Shown here piece after piece: positions 1 to 9,510 of a DNA stretch of 64,000 nucleotides; position 1 is the stretch's first letter; each line of letters opens with the position of its first letter. The notes under the pieces are model-generated. The model ran no database searches. It was not told where the DNA came from and was given only the letters and a program-made list of their open reading frames with translations. Position numbers and translations under genes: made by a program. The DNA is from Mesostigma viride (lineage: Eukaryota > Streptophyta > Mesostigmatophyceae > Mesostigmatales > Mesostigmataceae), in contig RPFO01000288.1 in NCBI GenBank assembly GCA_009746045.1, positions 1,292,911 through 1,356,910 on the forward strand, in the 5' to 3' direction.

Positions 1-700
1 TCTCGGATTTGACTTGTATTGCCGAAAGCACGAAGAACATTCTCGTCACATCGAAAATGCCCTCAGTCGCGGACTTGGAATGGCGGGCGCCCTCGGACCT
101 GGATTGGGCGGGGGGGGCCTGGACTTCGCCTGGACATGACTGTCGGAGAGGTCGTGGGTGTAAATTTTGATTTCACCAGGGAGACGAGTACTTCCTTGAA
201 GATTGGATAGTCAAAGACTCCGCGACAGGTGCGGACTTGGCAAAGGGAGGCTACGTTGCCGGCGCCCAAGAAAATGGTTGGAGTAGCTTGAGATGCTTTT
301 TGATGACGACACCTTTTGCCGACTCGCGTGACACGGATGTAAGCGAACTTTATCGGCGTATGTGTTTTGCACTCGCCGACATTCCGCTGATAACTCAACG
401 AGAGTTCGATTTTCGCGTGGAAACAAAAGCCAAAGCGATTGTATCCGCGTGAAGGCGATTGTGGAGGAGGAGCAGGATTCTCTGTGTGCAGAGTATTTGG
501 AGAGAGTGGCCCCGATGAAGACGAGGAGGTCCGAAATCTATCCTGACACCGGCAACAAGGAGGCAAAGTTGGTGGCCGCCAAAGAAGAGATGTTCGCTCG
601 TGTCGATGAAATGGCGGCGAAAGAGGTTCCGAGAGTTCGCTCGATCGGTTGTTGCAAAACCTGCAGAGAGTGGAACGAGTCGCGGGACAGTCTATATTGA
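1..700 (+). pseudogene. Degenerate coding fragments, 5' part of the left-hand gene
   Basis: Short plus-strand reading frames follow one another here, for example 237-452 and 451-700, and peptide sense passes from one frame to the next near 452 and again near 640. The readable parts are charged and helix-prone (a DSLCAEYLERV-type stretch and an LLQNLQRVERV-like heptad stretch in the third frame near 640-690), which suggests a coiled coil. No start codon can be assigned and no family is recognised. I read it as 5' exon material of the same gene that continues at 980, because the interval after it carries the same intronic GC-rich motif found between later exons. Alternative: an unrelated decayed element. 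Confidence 0.35.
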
Positions 701-705
701 TATGA

Positions 706-866
706 GTTGCGCCCGCCGGCGTTTCTCTGGTGTTGAATGCCCCCCCTCTACATACACATTATATTGTCTGGACATTCGTATGTAGTGACAATCGTAGTCA
801 ACGTGATTGCCATTCGTTTGTACGTAAAAAGTGGTTATTGAGGAAGTTGCGCCCCAGGGCGTTTCT
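706..866 (+). repeat. Two copies of intronic GCCGGCGTTTCT-type motif
   Basis: Copies start at about 706 and 846 in the non-coding interval before the exon at 980. The first reads TTGCGCCCGCCGGCGTTTCT. The second is diverged in the middle (CCCAGGGCG). They belong to the family that recurs in the later introns of this gene. Confidence 0.6.
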
Positions 867-979
867 TTGTTGAATTTTCTTCAAACTTAGCTCGCATAAA
901 TAGATGAAGATGACTTAATAAATGCCAATTTTTTTGAATAATATAAACTACTCGCGGCCCGTATGTTCTGGTTTCGCAG

Positions 980-1669
980 ATGTCCAGTCTGACGGTCGAC
1001 ATAAGGGGACGTCCATATCAGGACGCTGTTTTCCGGATTTTTGAGAAGGATCCCGATAAGAAGTGCCGGGATAAGAAATGTAAAAAGATGTCAATTACCA
1101 ACCTCGGTCTGTGTGGGGAACACATCGTAGCTTTCGGAAAGGACATGATTTCCCGTCATTTGCAACAATACGTTGACAACAATTGTGTGGGAGGGGCGCA
1201 GATGGACGTCCTTCTTGAGGATGGAGTGGACGGAGCCAAAAGGGCTGTAATTCGGCTGTCGGAAATGGATGATGACAAAGAGGACGTGAACATTCGCCTT
1301 AGGAGGCACGACGATAACACGGCCGATTGTGTGTTTGGGTCTGGAGGAATGGAGGATGAGAGCCAGGTCTTCCATGATGCCGCGGAGAAGGTGGTTGATT
1401 GGATGATGGGTTGGTCAAATCTTGACGTTCGCATATTCAACCGTCTGACGTCTGATTTCCTTCTTAGGGGAAGTTTCAAGATGGTTGACCGTGCAAGGCA
1501 GTCCAGGAACCAGCTATCCCTTTCCATGGCCAGTCCGATCGCACGCATGATTAAGGAGGGCCCTCTTCCGCGCAACCTTGCCTCGAGATTTCGAAAATAC
1601 CATGAAGGGCTCGACCGAAAATCAGCAGCGATTTCCCATTCGCGAACCACTTATGGGTCGACGGAGTTG
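980..1669 (+). pseudogene. Exon of left-hand unknown gene
   Basis: An open frame of 230 codons preceded by a good acceptor (gtttcgcag, ending at 979) and followed by a donor (ttg/gtaacg at 1670). The peptide starts MSSLTVDIRGRPYQ and has a Cys/Lys-rich stretch (KCRDKKCKKM) near residue 30, then a mixed charged region. No known domain is recognised. It opens with ATG directly after the acceptor, so it could be the first coding exon or an internal one. The next exon begins at 1939. Because later exons of the same gene need frame changes and one is split by a transposon, the whole locus is treated as a broken gene. Confidence 0.5.
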
Positions 1670-1755
1670 GTAACGAAATTTTTTTGCATTTCCTTGCCAA
1701 ATGATTCTTTATGAGGGACATAAGAGTTGTTTGTATAGAGAGTGAATTGACGAAA

Positions 1756-1889
1756 GTTGCGACGGCGGTCGCATCTTTTAGTGCGTCGTTCTCTTGTTAT
1801 GACTATCTGTTCATTCTGAATTATAACGTTGTTTGTACCTTGACATAATGATGCATTTTTTGTATTGAGTTGCGACGTGGGGCGCATCT
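1756..1889 (+). repeat. Two copies of the intronic GC-rich motif in intron 1670-1938
   Basis: Diverged copies at 1756 (TTGCGACGGCGGTCGCATCT) and 1869 (TTGCGACGTGGGGCGCATCT). Both share the TTGCGACG start and a GCATCT end in place of GCGTTTCT, so they look like a sub-family. Spacing is about 113 bp. Confidence 0.55.
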
Positions 1890-1938
1890 TCCTGCTGACT
1901 CGTATGATTTTTCCAATTTTTTTGTTTTGTTGTTGCAG

Positions 1939-2609
1939 ATGGAAAAGGGCGGCCCTACATCGCAGGTGGTCGGCGACTCTCCCCCTAGGGAGGAAGTGTC
2001 TGAAGGGCAACCAGTTCAGGCCCAAGGCGCCTCCTCACAACAGCCTCCTCACAAGCGTGCGAGGTCGGTGACGCCGCCCCAATGGTGGAATCTGGTGTCA
2101 GCTTTGCCGCGGTCACTGGGAAGGATGAGTACCACGTTGGTCGTGAGATGGTGGACGATCCGGTTAAGCGGTCTCAGATTGAGCGGTTTCAGCGACTCGC
2201 GAATGGCACTCGTCAACAGCAATTCGCGCTGTACCAAGACATCCTTAATGACAAACCTGAAGTCGCCAAGGTGCCTTATCTCTCCAAAAACACATTCATG
2301 CCTCGTTTCGAAACCATGCTCTTGCAGGAGCAAAGGTTGGCTCGGTTGGCTCAGAATGCGGCAGAGACAGTAGCCGCCGCGCCCTCCCATGCCGCGCCTG
2401 CCGCAGTAGCCCAAAAGAGGGGGGAGAGTGTGCACGAGTCGGCCGCAGTGCCCTCAACCGCAAGGGATCCCCCCGCGACTTCCAAGCCGGTCGCGACGGG
2501 CGATATGCCCCCGCCGCGGCCAAGGGGAAGGGGGAAGGGGGGCGATGCAGGGGAAGACGATGTTTTCGAAATGACGCAGAGCAATTTGGAAGGTGGCGGG
2601 CCGATCTTC
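1939..2609 (+). pseudogene. Exon with an internal frame change, unknown gene
   Basis: Bounded by an acceptor (tgttgttgcag, ending at 1938) and a donor (atcttc/gtaagt at 2610). The first part reads MEKGGPTSQVV...HKRARSVTPP, with a basic, NLS-like HKRARS stretch. From about 2080 the sensible peptide is in another frame and contains the helix-rich stretch QIERFQRLANGTRQQQFALYQ-like (given here only in part), followed by an Ala/Pro-rich tail. The change lies near the CCCC run at 2077-2080. A frame change inside a single exon means a real indel or a base-calling error. No domain is recognised. Confidence 0.5.
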
Positions 2610-2730
2610 GTAAGTCTCCGCCCATTTAATTGATGTCGTGAAATACAATAAGCATTTTTTTGCAATATTCGCCAGAAATGTCATTTCCGACAACTAAGCG
2701 GATTTTTACTTTCCGTTGAAATGTTCGCAG

Positions 2731-2998
2731 GGCCGGCAAGAGGATGTGGGTGCAAGAGAAGCCCGCTCAATGGCGGGAAGCACCCAGGTACATGAGTGCG
2801 TCAGATTCCTCTCCGCAGTTTACTTGTAATGAAATGGTTTGCGTGCGTATATCCTTGTTTATTTTTGTAGTAATTTTTTTCTTGTGAATGGACAATCGCG
2901 TTTGCTATTTTTACAGGGAAGTCCTGTCGAGCAGCAAGAGGGCGGTGAGAGGAGGGGAAGTGGATCTTACGGTGGTTCCACTGCAGAGCCGGGGAAGG
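2731..2998 (+). pseudogene. Two small exons (2731-2787, 2917-2998)
   Basis: Exon 2731-2787 (19 codons) lies between tgttcgcag and a gtacat donor, and joins in phase to the exon ending at 2609. Exon 2917-2998 lies between ctatttttacag and a gtaagt donor and encodes a Gly/Ser/Glu-rich stretch. Its last base leaves phase 1, while the next long frame (from 3123) wants phase 0. So either one border is misassigned or there is another frame error. Confidence 0.4.
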
Positions 2999-3053
2999 GT
3001 AAGTTACCGTTGACTTACAAATTGAAAGTTTAGGTTCGTCCTCAATTGACAGA

Positions 3054-3074
3054 GTTACGACGGCCGGCGTTTCT
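3054..3074 (+). repeat. Single copy of the intronic GC-rich motif
   Basis: The copy in the intron 2999-3122 contains ACGACGGCCGGCGTTTCTC and differs from the main form by one base (TTACGACGG for TTGCGACGG). Confidence 0.6.
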
Positions 3075-3122
3075 CTACACTTTTCTTACATTAAAAATCT
3101 TCCGTTGATAATGTTCTTGCAG

Positions 3123-3629
3123 GAAGCCGGTCGTCAGGGTGGGGCAAATCTCCAGGGAGAGGGGGCTATCGCTGCCGGTGAGCCTGTGTCAGAGGGCGTG
3201 GTTGGAAGCGACGGCGATACTGCGAAAATGACACGCTTTAAGGAGCAAGCGGATGCTTATAAACTGAGGACGTTGGCAAAGCGGGTTGTGGCCGAGGTGA
3301 GAACGGAAACAGCCCCACCTGAGGTACGGAACCAGATGATGACTCTCCATCAAGTCGCTGAGTTGATCGTGAAGAATGCGTGCGCGCCCGATGGAGCCAC
3401 ACAGCCTGAGGAGATCCCGAGCGCCAAGGCCTTGATAAAGTGGATGCAGGAGAACCTGTTCGAGGGCAAAGGGAAGGAGAGGAAGTGTAAACTGTTGACG
3501 GTGACGGAGAAGGACGCCAAGACTCTGATCAAGATGTTGAAGGAACACGATGCCCGCCGGGACAAGTCTCCGAAGACCGCGAAGGGGTCGAAGAAAGCGG
3601 CTGAAGCAGCAGCGGTTGAGGGGAATGAG
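3123..3629 (+). pseudogene. Exon of left-hand unknown gene (Lys-rich)
   Basis: Open frame between the acceptor at 3121-3122 and the donor GAG/GTAAGT at 3630. The peptide includes a helical region (RFKEQADAYKLRTLAKRVV), a segment ALIKWMQENLFEGKGKERK, and ends in a lysine-rich tail. It may be a nucleic-acid-binding or chromatin-type protein by composition, but that is only an inference. The donor of this exon is the edge that is duplicated in the following intron. Confidence 0.5.
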
Positions 3630-4071
3630 GTAAGTCTACCTCTGTTGTGAGGGGGGCTTTGTTCTTGAGGTCCACGTTTCATGTAGGTTGCGACGGCCGG
3701 CGTTTCTTAAGTGTGACACTTACTTCCTTTAGACTAACACTTACTTCCTTTCCTGATTTCGCATCGTTGAGGGAAATGAGCCAAGTGTACCTCTGTTGTG
3801 AGGGGGGCTTTGATCTTGAGGTTTAGGTTTCATCTAGGTTGCGACGGCCGGCGTTTCTCAAGTGTGACAATTACTTTATTCCTTTTGGTTATGCTTTCCT
3901 GATTTTTTCCTATCATTGTTAAGGGGAACGAGGTAAGTGTACCTCTGTTGTGAGGGGGGCTTTGATGTTGAGGTTCAGGTTTCATGTAGGTTGCGACGGC
4001 CGGCGTTTCTCAATCGGCATTTACTTTATTCCTTTTGGTTATGCTTTCCTGATTTTTTCGCATCACTGCAG
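3616..4071 (+). repeat. Intron made of three tandem ~150-bp copies, each with exon edge, donor and GC-rich motif
   Basis: The exon end plus GTAAGT (3616-3635) recurs near 3767 and 3916. Each copy continues with the same CTCTGTTGTGAGGGGGGCTT stretch and then the GC-rich motif (3687-3707, 3838-3858, 3990-4010). Copy 2 has a damaged donor (GAGCCAAGT) and copy 3 has an intact GAG/GTAAGT. The usable acceptor is only after the third copy (actgcag, ending at 4071). Confidence 0.8.
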
Positions 4072-5259
4072 TACGTGCAGGCCGAAAAAGCGACCCACGC
4101 GGCCATCATGTTCTCAATCAGGCTCGACCAGCACCCGCGCCGCGAGAACATGGAAATAGCTAGTTAACGTGGACTGCTGCCGTCGACGAACACCAGAAGG
4201 GACTCTCCGAAGCACTTGCGACCTACAAGGGGAAGGCGCTGAAGGGAAAGGGGAAAGGAAAGGAGGTGGAGGTTGCGGATGCTCCCGTGTCTCTGCTTGA
4301 GAAATGGGAGAAGTCCCCGGTGTCGCAGGATGATGATGACATCCTGGATGTGAACGATGAGATCGCGAAGGGCAAACGGTTGCGGCAGGAGCTTGCCGTT
4401 CAGCCGCGGGACCTCGATGAGATGTCCAAAGCCTTGGTGCATCGAAATCGGGTGTGGACAAGGAACCTGTTCGTTGGGCCTCAGAAGCTCCTCGCACGAG
4501 ACTTGCATCTGTCGAGAGGCGAGCAGAACGCCACCATTTTTGCCAGTTCGGAGTCCGACTACGGCCACGACAAGCTGGTGATTCCTGTGTGGCGGTACTC
4601 GTTCCAGTTTTTGGCTGACCGGTTCCCCAACACTTTTCATGAGTGGATGAAAAACGAGAACACCCAGCGTCAGGTCGCGCAACTTTTCGGGGAGATGGGG
4701 GGTTACGGACAATGAAGGCTGGCTACGCTCGCGCAATGACTGACAAAGAGATTGATATCTACCTGCGAACGAGCTCGGCGAAGGCGATGGCCGAAGCTGC
4801 TTCCACCAAGGTTCTGACAGGACGGGCCGATGTGCTGGACTCACTTAAGCCCGTGGACGTGAGAAAGGCCGCGCTTTTGGACAGTTTGTGCAAGTCCGCC
4901 TGGGAGATGGCTCCACTCGAGAAGAAGCCACCGTTGCCGCCAGCCATTTGCGGCTTTCTCGTGCTGGACGGGAACCACTTTACCACACTCATCAAATCGG
5001 TGAAATTCGAACTGGTCGCCCCAAATATGACGGTGGACCAAAGATCTGTGTGGTACAAGGCAATGCTGAACGGTTTCATGAAGGCGGAAAAGCTAAGGGT
5101 CGTTGCGCGGGGAGGGAAGGAGCAGGAAGTCACGAAGACCGTGGCCGCGGAGAAGCTGGAGGAGTGGGCAATGGATTGGACGAAATTCGGGGGGTGGACG
5201 TGCAGATGCTCAAGGGTGAGACCATCCTGCCGACCTGGTGGCAGATCCGTGAAGAGAAG
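4072..5259 (+). pseudogene. Long exon with three frame changes, unknown gene
   Basis: Begins after actgcag (ending at 4071) and ends at the donor AAG/GTAAGC (5260). Coherent peptide sense moves between frames three times: near 4160 (after ENMEIAS, continuing TWTAAVDEHQKG), at the G6 run 4697-4702 (GEMGGYG, continuing TMKAGYARAMTDKEI), and at the G6 run 5189-5194 (DWTKFGG, continuing VDVQMLKGETILPTWW). The protein is rich in Lys and aromatic residues, and no family is recognised. The right-hand genes of the window show no frame errors, so these are more likely real decay than poor sequence, although two of the three sit in homopolymers. Confidence 0.5.
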
Positions 5260-5515
5260 GTAAGCCAAGTTGCGACCGCCGGCGTTTCTATAAGTGGTTT
5301 TCTCGTGTTATTTTCAGTATGCCATTAGTTTGGTAACGATGCGACCACCGGCGTTTCTATAAGGGGTTTTCATGTTCCACCTTAGTATGCCATATTTTGG
5401 TCAAGATGCGACCGCCGGCGTTTCTGTCAGTCGTATTCTTGTTCTCAGTTGAGTTGTGCTTATTTGGGAGGACTATCGATGTGTCTCTGCGCGTTGTTGC
5501 CCTACGGCGATGCAG
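5260..5515 (+). repeat. Intron with three ~68-bp copies of the GC-rich motif
   Basis: Motif copies at 5269, 5338 and 5405 (GCGACCGCCGGCGTTTCT and a CCACCGG variant) are spaced 69 and 67 bp. The intervening text is also repeated (tataaGgggttttc, tatgccat). The intron starts GTAAGC and ends gcgatgcag. Confidence 0.7.
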
Positions 5516-5703
5516 GTTTCCGAACAAGTCGGCAAGATGATCGAAGTTGTCAGGCAGCTCGGGAACGCCATGAACGCCGAGGACACAGCCCAAGCCAAGG
5601 CAACGTGGGGCTCAGCGCTGGGGGATGTGCACCGGGCCTACCAGGCATATGGACCCGTCAAGAGAGGGAAGGGCGTGTCTATCCCAACTCCTCTGTACGG
5701 CAA
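5516..5703 (+). pseudogene. Left half of the exon split by the 10.8 kb transposon
   Basis: Open after the acceptor gatgcag (5515), reading VSEQVGKMIEVVRQLG... to ...IPTPLYG. The final bases GGC AA join in frame to G ATC TGG at 16511 when the transposon and one CAA copy are removed, giving ...LYGKIWAIVKPFWQK.... So the host exon runs 5516-5703 and continues at 16511. The element therefore inserted into coding sequence. Confidence 0.7.
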
Positions 5704-5735
5704 CCCTACCAGCCATTTAGAATGTACTCCAGCAC
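5704..5735 (+). repeat. Left terminal inverted repeat
   Basis: Starts CCCTACCAGCC and ends GTACTCCAGCAC. It is identical over 32 bp to the reverse complement of 16476-16507. Just inside lies AAGTACATTTT, shared with the inside of the right TIR and with the central palindrome. Confidence 0.92.
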
Positions 5736-5849
5736 AAGTACATTTTGAGTTTTTCCAAGTTTCCTCTTTTTTGCTTGTTTCAAGTTCAGTTCTGCAAAAA
5801 AAGTGTCCCCATGGCCCCTGGATCTCATCTGGAGGTAGTTGAACTAGTA

Positions 5850-5940
5850 TATGCTACAAAATACTACATTGTACTAGTTTGTACTACTTTGTACTACATT
5901 TTTACTATAATGTACTACATTGAACTACATTTGAACAAAT
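5850..5940 (+). repeat. Subterminal GTACTA(CATT) repeats
   Basis: At least six close repeats of TACTACATT / GTACTAGTTT / GAACTACATT lie about 150-230 bp inside the left end. Clustered short repeats near a terminus are usual transposase-binding sites in several DNA transposon superfamilies. Binding here is inferred. Confidence 0.55.
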
Positions 5941-5944
5941 TTTA

Positions 5945-6665
5945 AGGCTGCTATGCAGTTGTCTAGTGTTCCAGACCCTTGAAAAACAGGTTTTGCCGCC
6001 TCTTTCGGCTCCCCGACCCTGCTCGCGCCCAGATTCGCTACACGAAAACTGTCGCAGCCACCGGACTAATGAGGCAATCCTGCCCCCCATTGCGCCTTGC
6101 GATCACATGTAATCAAGCAAGCATGTCATGCATACTGGTGTTGTCATAATTCATCTTGTAGCGATAAGCAAGTATTAAGTGAGACAGCTATATAATCAGG
6201 GACCATAGAAAGCGCCTCACAATCATGACACATGCACATGGCAAAATAGCAACTTCATTGTGGCAAAACTCTTGAAACTCACCAAACATCACCAACCACA
6301 AATTATATTGTTGCCTTTTATTAAGAGAGTTTTGAACAAGGCAAGTTGCAACACCCGGTTTCCAACCATGATGGACTGTGGGCACACATATTCCATGCAT
6401 GGCTATCTTGATGAAAGAGCCCGTGAGCTTTACTCTTAGTTTGCACATGCATAGTCCTAGTTGTCATGCCATTCTTGATGCATGATACATGTATAATCAA
6501 TGCCTGCGCGAAAACATGAGCCACAAAACATATGGTGTAAGACAATGTACAGCATCCTGCAAACATATCGCTCACCTGTGCTCCTTAATGAGCAGCACTT
6601 AACAAGACATCCCACCATGCCTCATAGACCTTGATAAGCATGGCATCGATAGCCAAGCTACTAAT
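5945..6665. other. Non-coding left arm of the transposon
   Basis: AT-rich, with no reading frame of convincing composition and no recognisable RNA. It probably holds the 3' UTR and terminator of the minus-strand gene ending at 6666. Confidence 0.5.
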
Positions 6666-9004
6666 CTAGCGCCGTTGCTTCTTCATGGAATACTCCACTG
6701 CTGGATAAGCGGGCTGCAAGTGCACCACGTTCTGCGCGAGAGATGTGACAGGCACCATCGTGATTGATTCAGAGTCGAAGTACTGCTGGTGACCTGCCGG
6801 TGGGGTTAGCACGAAAGCAGTGCCCTGCCCACTGTTACTGTATGTCGAGCGGCTTGTCACTGGAGGTGCATGCCGGTGGTATTCAACCTCAGGGTCCAAT
6901 GCCGTGCGAAGTGTCACGGGAGCTGCCTGCCTGTGGTATCCGCCTCCTGCAGCAGTGTACACCACCCGCTGATCGTCCACATATGTCACAGCCCTGGGCT
7001 GAGCCATGGCTGCATCATAGTGCAGCACCCTCTGGGGACTCGACCGTGTTGAATAATGATGCCCTTGCTGCTCCAGCCCGTGACTGGAGTCACTGGCTGG
7101 AGTACCAGGGACCACCAACGGAGTACGGTACTCGCGCTCCAGTCGCTCCACCCGCTCCCGCAGCTCCTTGACCTCCTTTCGCATGTCAGGGGTAGCGGGC
7201 GCCTCAACTTTTGGTGGTGACTGCTGCGCAGCAACAACCTCCTGCCCCTTTTTCTTCCTGCTCCCCACCGTTGCTGGTGCTGCAGCTGTGCCTTGAAGTG
7301 TGGCCAGCTTTGCATTTATAGCTGCGTGCTCCTGCTCCACCCTGGCCAGCCTCCCCTCAGCTAAGCCAAGCTTCTTGGCCAGAGCGGGCAGCGACTCGAC
7401 AGCCTGGCTCCCCCGCTTTGGCTTGGTGCGACCGCCCCCGAGGATGCTTTTGATATCGGTTTGAGCCTCGGCCATTGCCTCCCTCAAGCCATCATACTCC
7501 TTCTTGACCTCATCCAGAGACGAGCGCAAGTCGGATAAGTCGGCATCACCAGCAGTCACCATGGGAATGGCAGCATCAGCAACCACAGGTGGAATGGCAT
7601 GCTTAGATGCATTGGTGCAAGTGCGAACATGCTTCTCGCGCTTCACTGGTGCATGCTCCTGCTTGACCCTCCCCTTCTTCTCGGGTGGCGAGCCGTAAGA
7701 CTTGTCTGACCTGTTGTCACCGCCATCCCCGCTGCTGTTGTGCGGTGTCATGTCGTCGTCCTGAGTCCCTTCAGCTGCCCTTGAAGATACGGCAGGGGGT
7801 GCACATAGCAGGGGCACCGAGGGGAGTGAGGCAGGAAGTGGTGTGCTTGGCGGCGGCGCTGGGAGTGTGGCAGGGGGTGTAGACGCTGGCACCTTGTAGC
7901 CGACAGCCTGGATGTTGGGCAAGGAGGTGCATACAGGACAAAACAACCCAAGGACATTTTACCATGTGTTTATTTATTTATTATAAAAAGAGCCCAATCT
8001 ATCCACGGAAAAGGCACTTATATCAAAGAGGAAAGCATTCGTGCAAGACTTACACTCCAGCCTTTCTCTTGCGTGCAGGTAGTTTTTAATGCATTGATGG
8101 CAGAGTTTGGGTCATAGAATATTCCCGCGGCGGCTTCCACAGCTTGGGCCACCAGAGAAGTTTCTCGAATTGCCCCATGGGCGCCCAGATCCACTGCCAG
8201 CAACCGCGGCTTACACCACATTGCCGGAAACTGCTTCCCCGGTGATGTGGACGGCAGCGAGTAAAACCCCTGCGAATCGCTCAAAAGGGGCATTACCAGG
8301 CAGAACCACTGCTCCTCTCTATCATTCTTACCCCCCGTACGGACCAGGCCAGCGATTAGGGCCGAGGAGAATGTCGCCACGTCAAGCTCCATTGCAGAAG
8401 CCATGTCAGCGACAGCTGCCTGGCCATCAAACGTGACCAAGTCTCCGATTGCGAATGTGTCGTTCCCAGTTTCGCAGGCGACGAAGATGTCGGGATATCC
8501 CGGCTTTCCGGTTACCTGCCCCTTGCGCACGTCGAGATGAATCGCCTCGGAGAAGCTGGTATACTCTGTCAGCATAGTGGCATCCAGCAAGTACAGCTGA
8601 TTCTCACCATTCTGTCGCCTCACGCCTGCAGGCGTCCCCCCACCGACGTCAATGACGTTGATGACGGCACCTTTGTTTGCCGTCATCTTCGATGCCACCG
8701 CATTCATAGCCATTCTACGCACCCCTAAGTGGCCACCATACTTTACTAGGCATTTGCTGAACACGGGGGCCGAGCTAATAAGGCCACTCCCCGAGGCTGA
8801 CCTAGCATCCTGCGCCATGCGCTCCAACCCAGCGACAGCCCCCCGGCACGGAACAAAACTCTTTCGAAGTCTGGAGTTGTCGCCCAACACCCCCCCTTCC
8901 ACAGCGCTAGTTTCCTTAGCTTTTTCTTCGATCTTTACTTCCTCCAGGTTCTCTACCGCGGCAGGGCAGCCATTACCGACTTCCTCCGCCATGGCAGACG
9001 ACAT
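6666..9004 (-). CDS. Transposon accessory protein with coiled coils (two exons)
   Basis: Exon 1 runs 9004 to 8054, with donor AGT/GTAAGT at 8053. Exon 2 runs 7907 to the stop at 6666, after acceptor acatccag. The phases join cleanly, giving about 730 aa. The chosen start is MSSAMAEEVG at 9004; an upstream ATG at 9163 would lie inside the palindrome. The N-terminal half is folded-looking and contains VINVIDVGGGTPAG, a glycine-rich turn like a nucleotide or SAM motif I, but no family assignment is safe. The C-terminal half is Pro/Ala-rich with a basic NLS-like patch (PPEKKGRVKQEH) and two heptad stretches (LDEVKKEYDGLREAMAEAQ and VKELRERVERLEREY). It diverges from the transposase-like gene and shares its promoter. 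It is probably a transposition or regulatory partner; the role is unknown. Confidence 0.7.
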
Positions 9005-9080
9005 CGCCGTGATTGCTAACCCCGACTCACGATGAACAGGAACTTTCCCTCTGCCTCCAGGCTGTCTTCTGCGCAGCTTC

Positions 9081-9407
9081 CATGAAATGTACTTCGTGAA
9101 ATGCATTTCGTGAAATGTACTAAGGAACGTGATTGGCCGGCGTTCGCTCGCCAAATCTCGCAAAATGTACTAAGGCACGTGATTGGTCCCGCAAAATGTA
9201 CTAAGGAACGTGATTGGCCGGCGAAGATTCTGTAGGGAATTTTAATTGTTGCAAACAGAATCTTCGCCGGCCAATCACGTTCCTTAGTACATTTTGCGGG
9301 ACCAATCACGTGCCTTAGTACATTTTGCGAGATTTGGCGAGCGAACGCCGGCCAATCACGTTCCTTAGTACATTTCACGAAATGCATTTCACGAAGTACA
9401 TTTCATG
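9081..9407. promoter_or_regulatory. Perfect 152-bp inverted repeat, likely shared two-way promoter
   Basis: Arms 9081-9232 and 9256-9407 are identical over 152 bp in inverted orientation, around a 23-bp AT-rich spacer. Each arm has three copies of ATGTACTAAGGNACGTGATT followed by GG, giving six CCAAT/ATTGG boxes, plus GTACATTTTGCG words that also occur next to the right TIR. The start codons at 9004 (minus) and 9511 (plus) lie 77 and 104 bp outside the arms. It is best read as a bidirectional promoter or operator that drives both transposon genes equally. It could also form a cruciform. Confidence 0.82.
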
Positions 9408-9510
9408 AAATGCCGAGGTAGCCATGTCTTCTTGCTTGCAAAATTGTGGCTGTTTGTGCGATTAGTGTCAAGGTCAGGTGTACGTTGAGCTATCCGGACT
9501 AGTGGCCGAC

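Noticed and set aside
8018-9163. Viral-type methyltransferase in the accessory gene because of VIDVGGG
   Set aside because: Only one short glycine-rich motif fits; other conserved residues of such enzymes are not seen.
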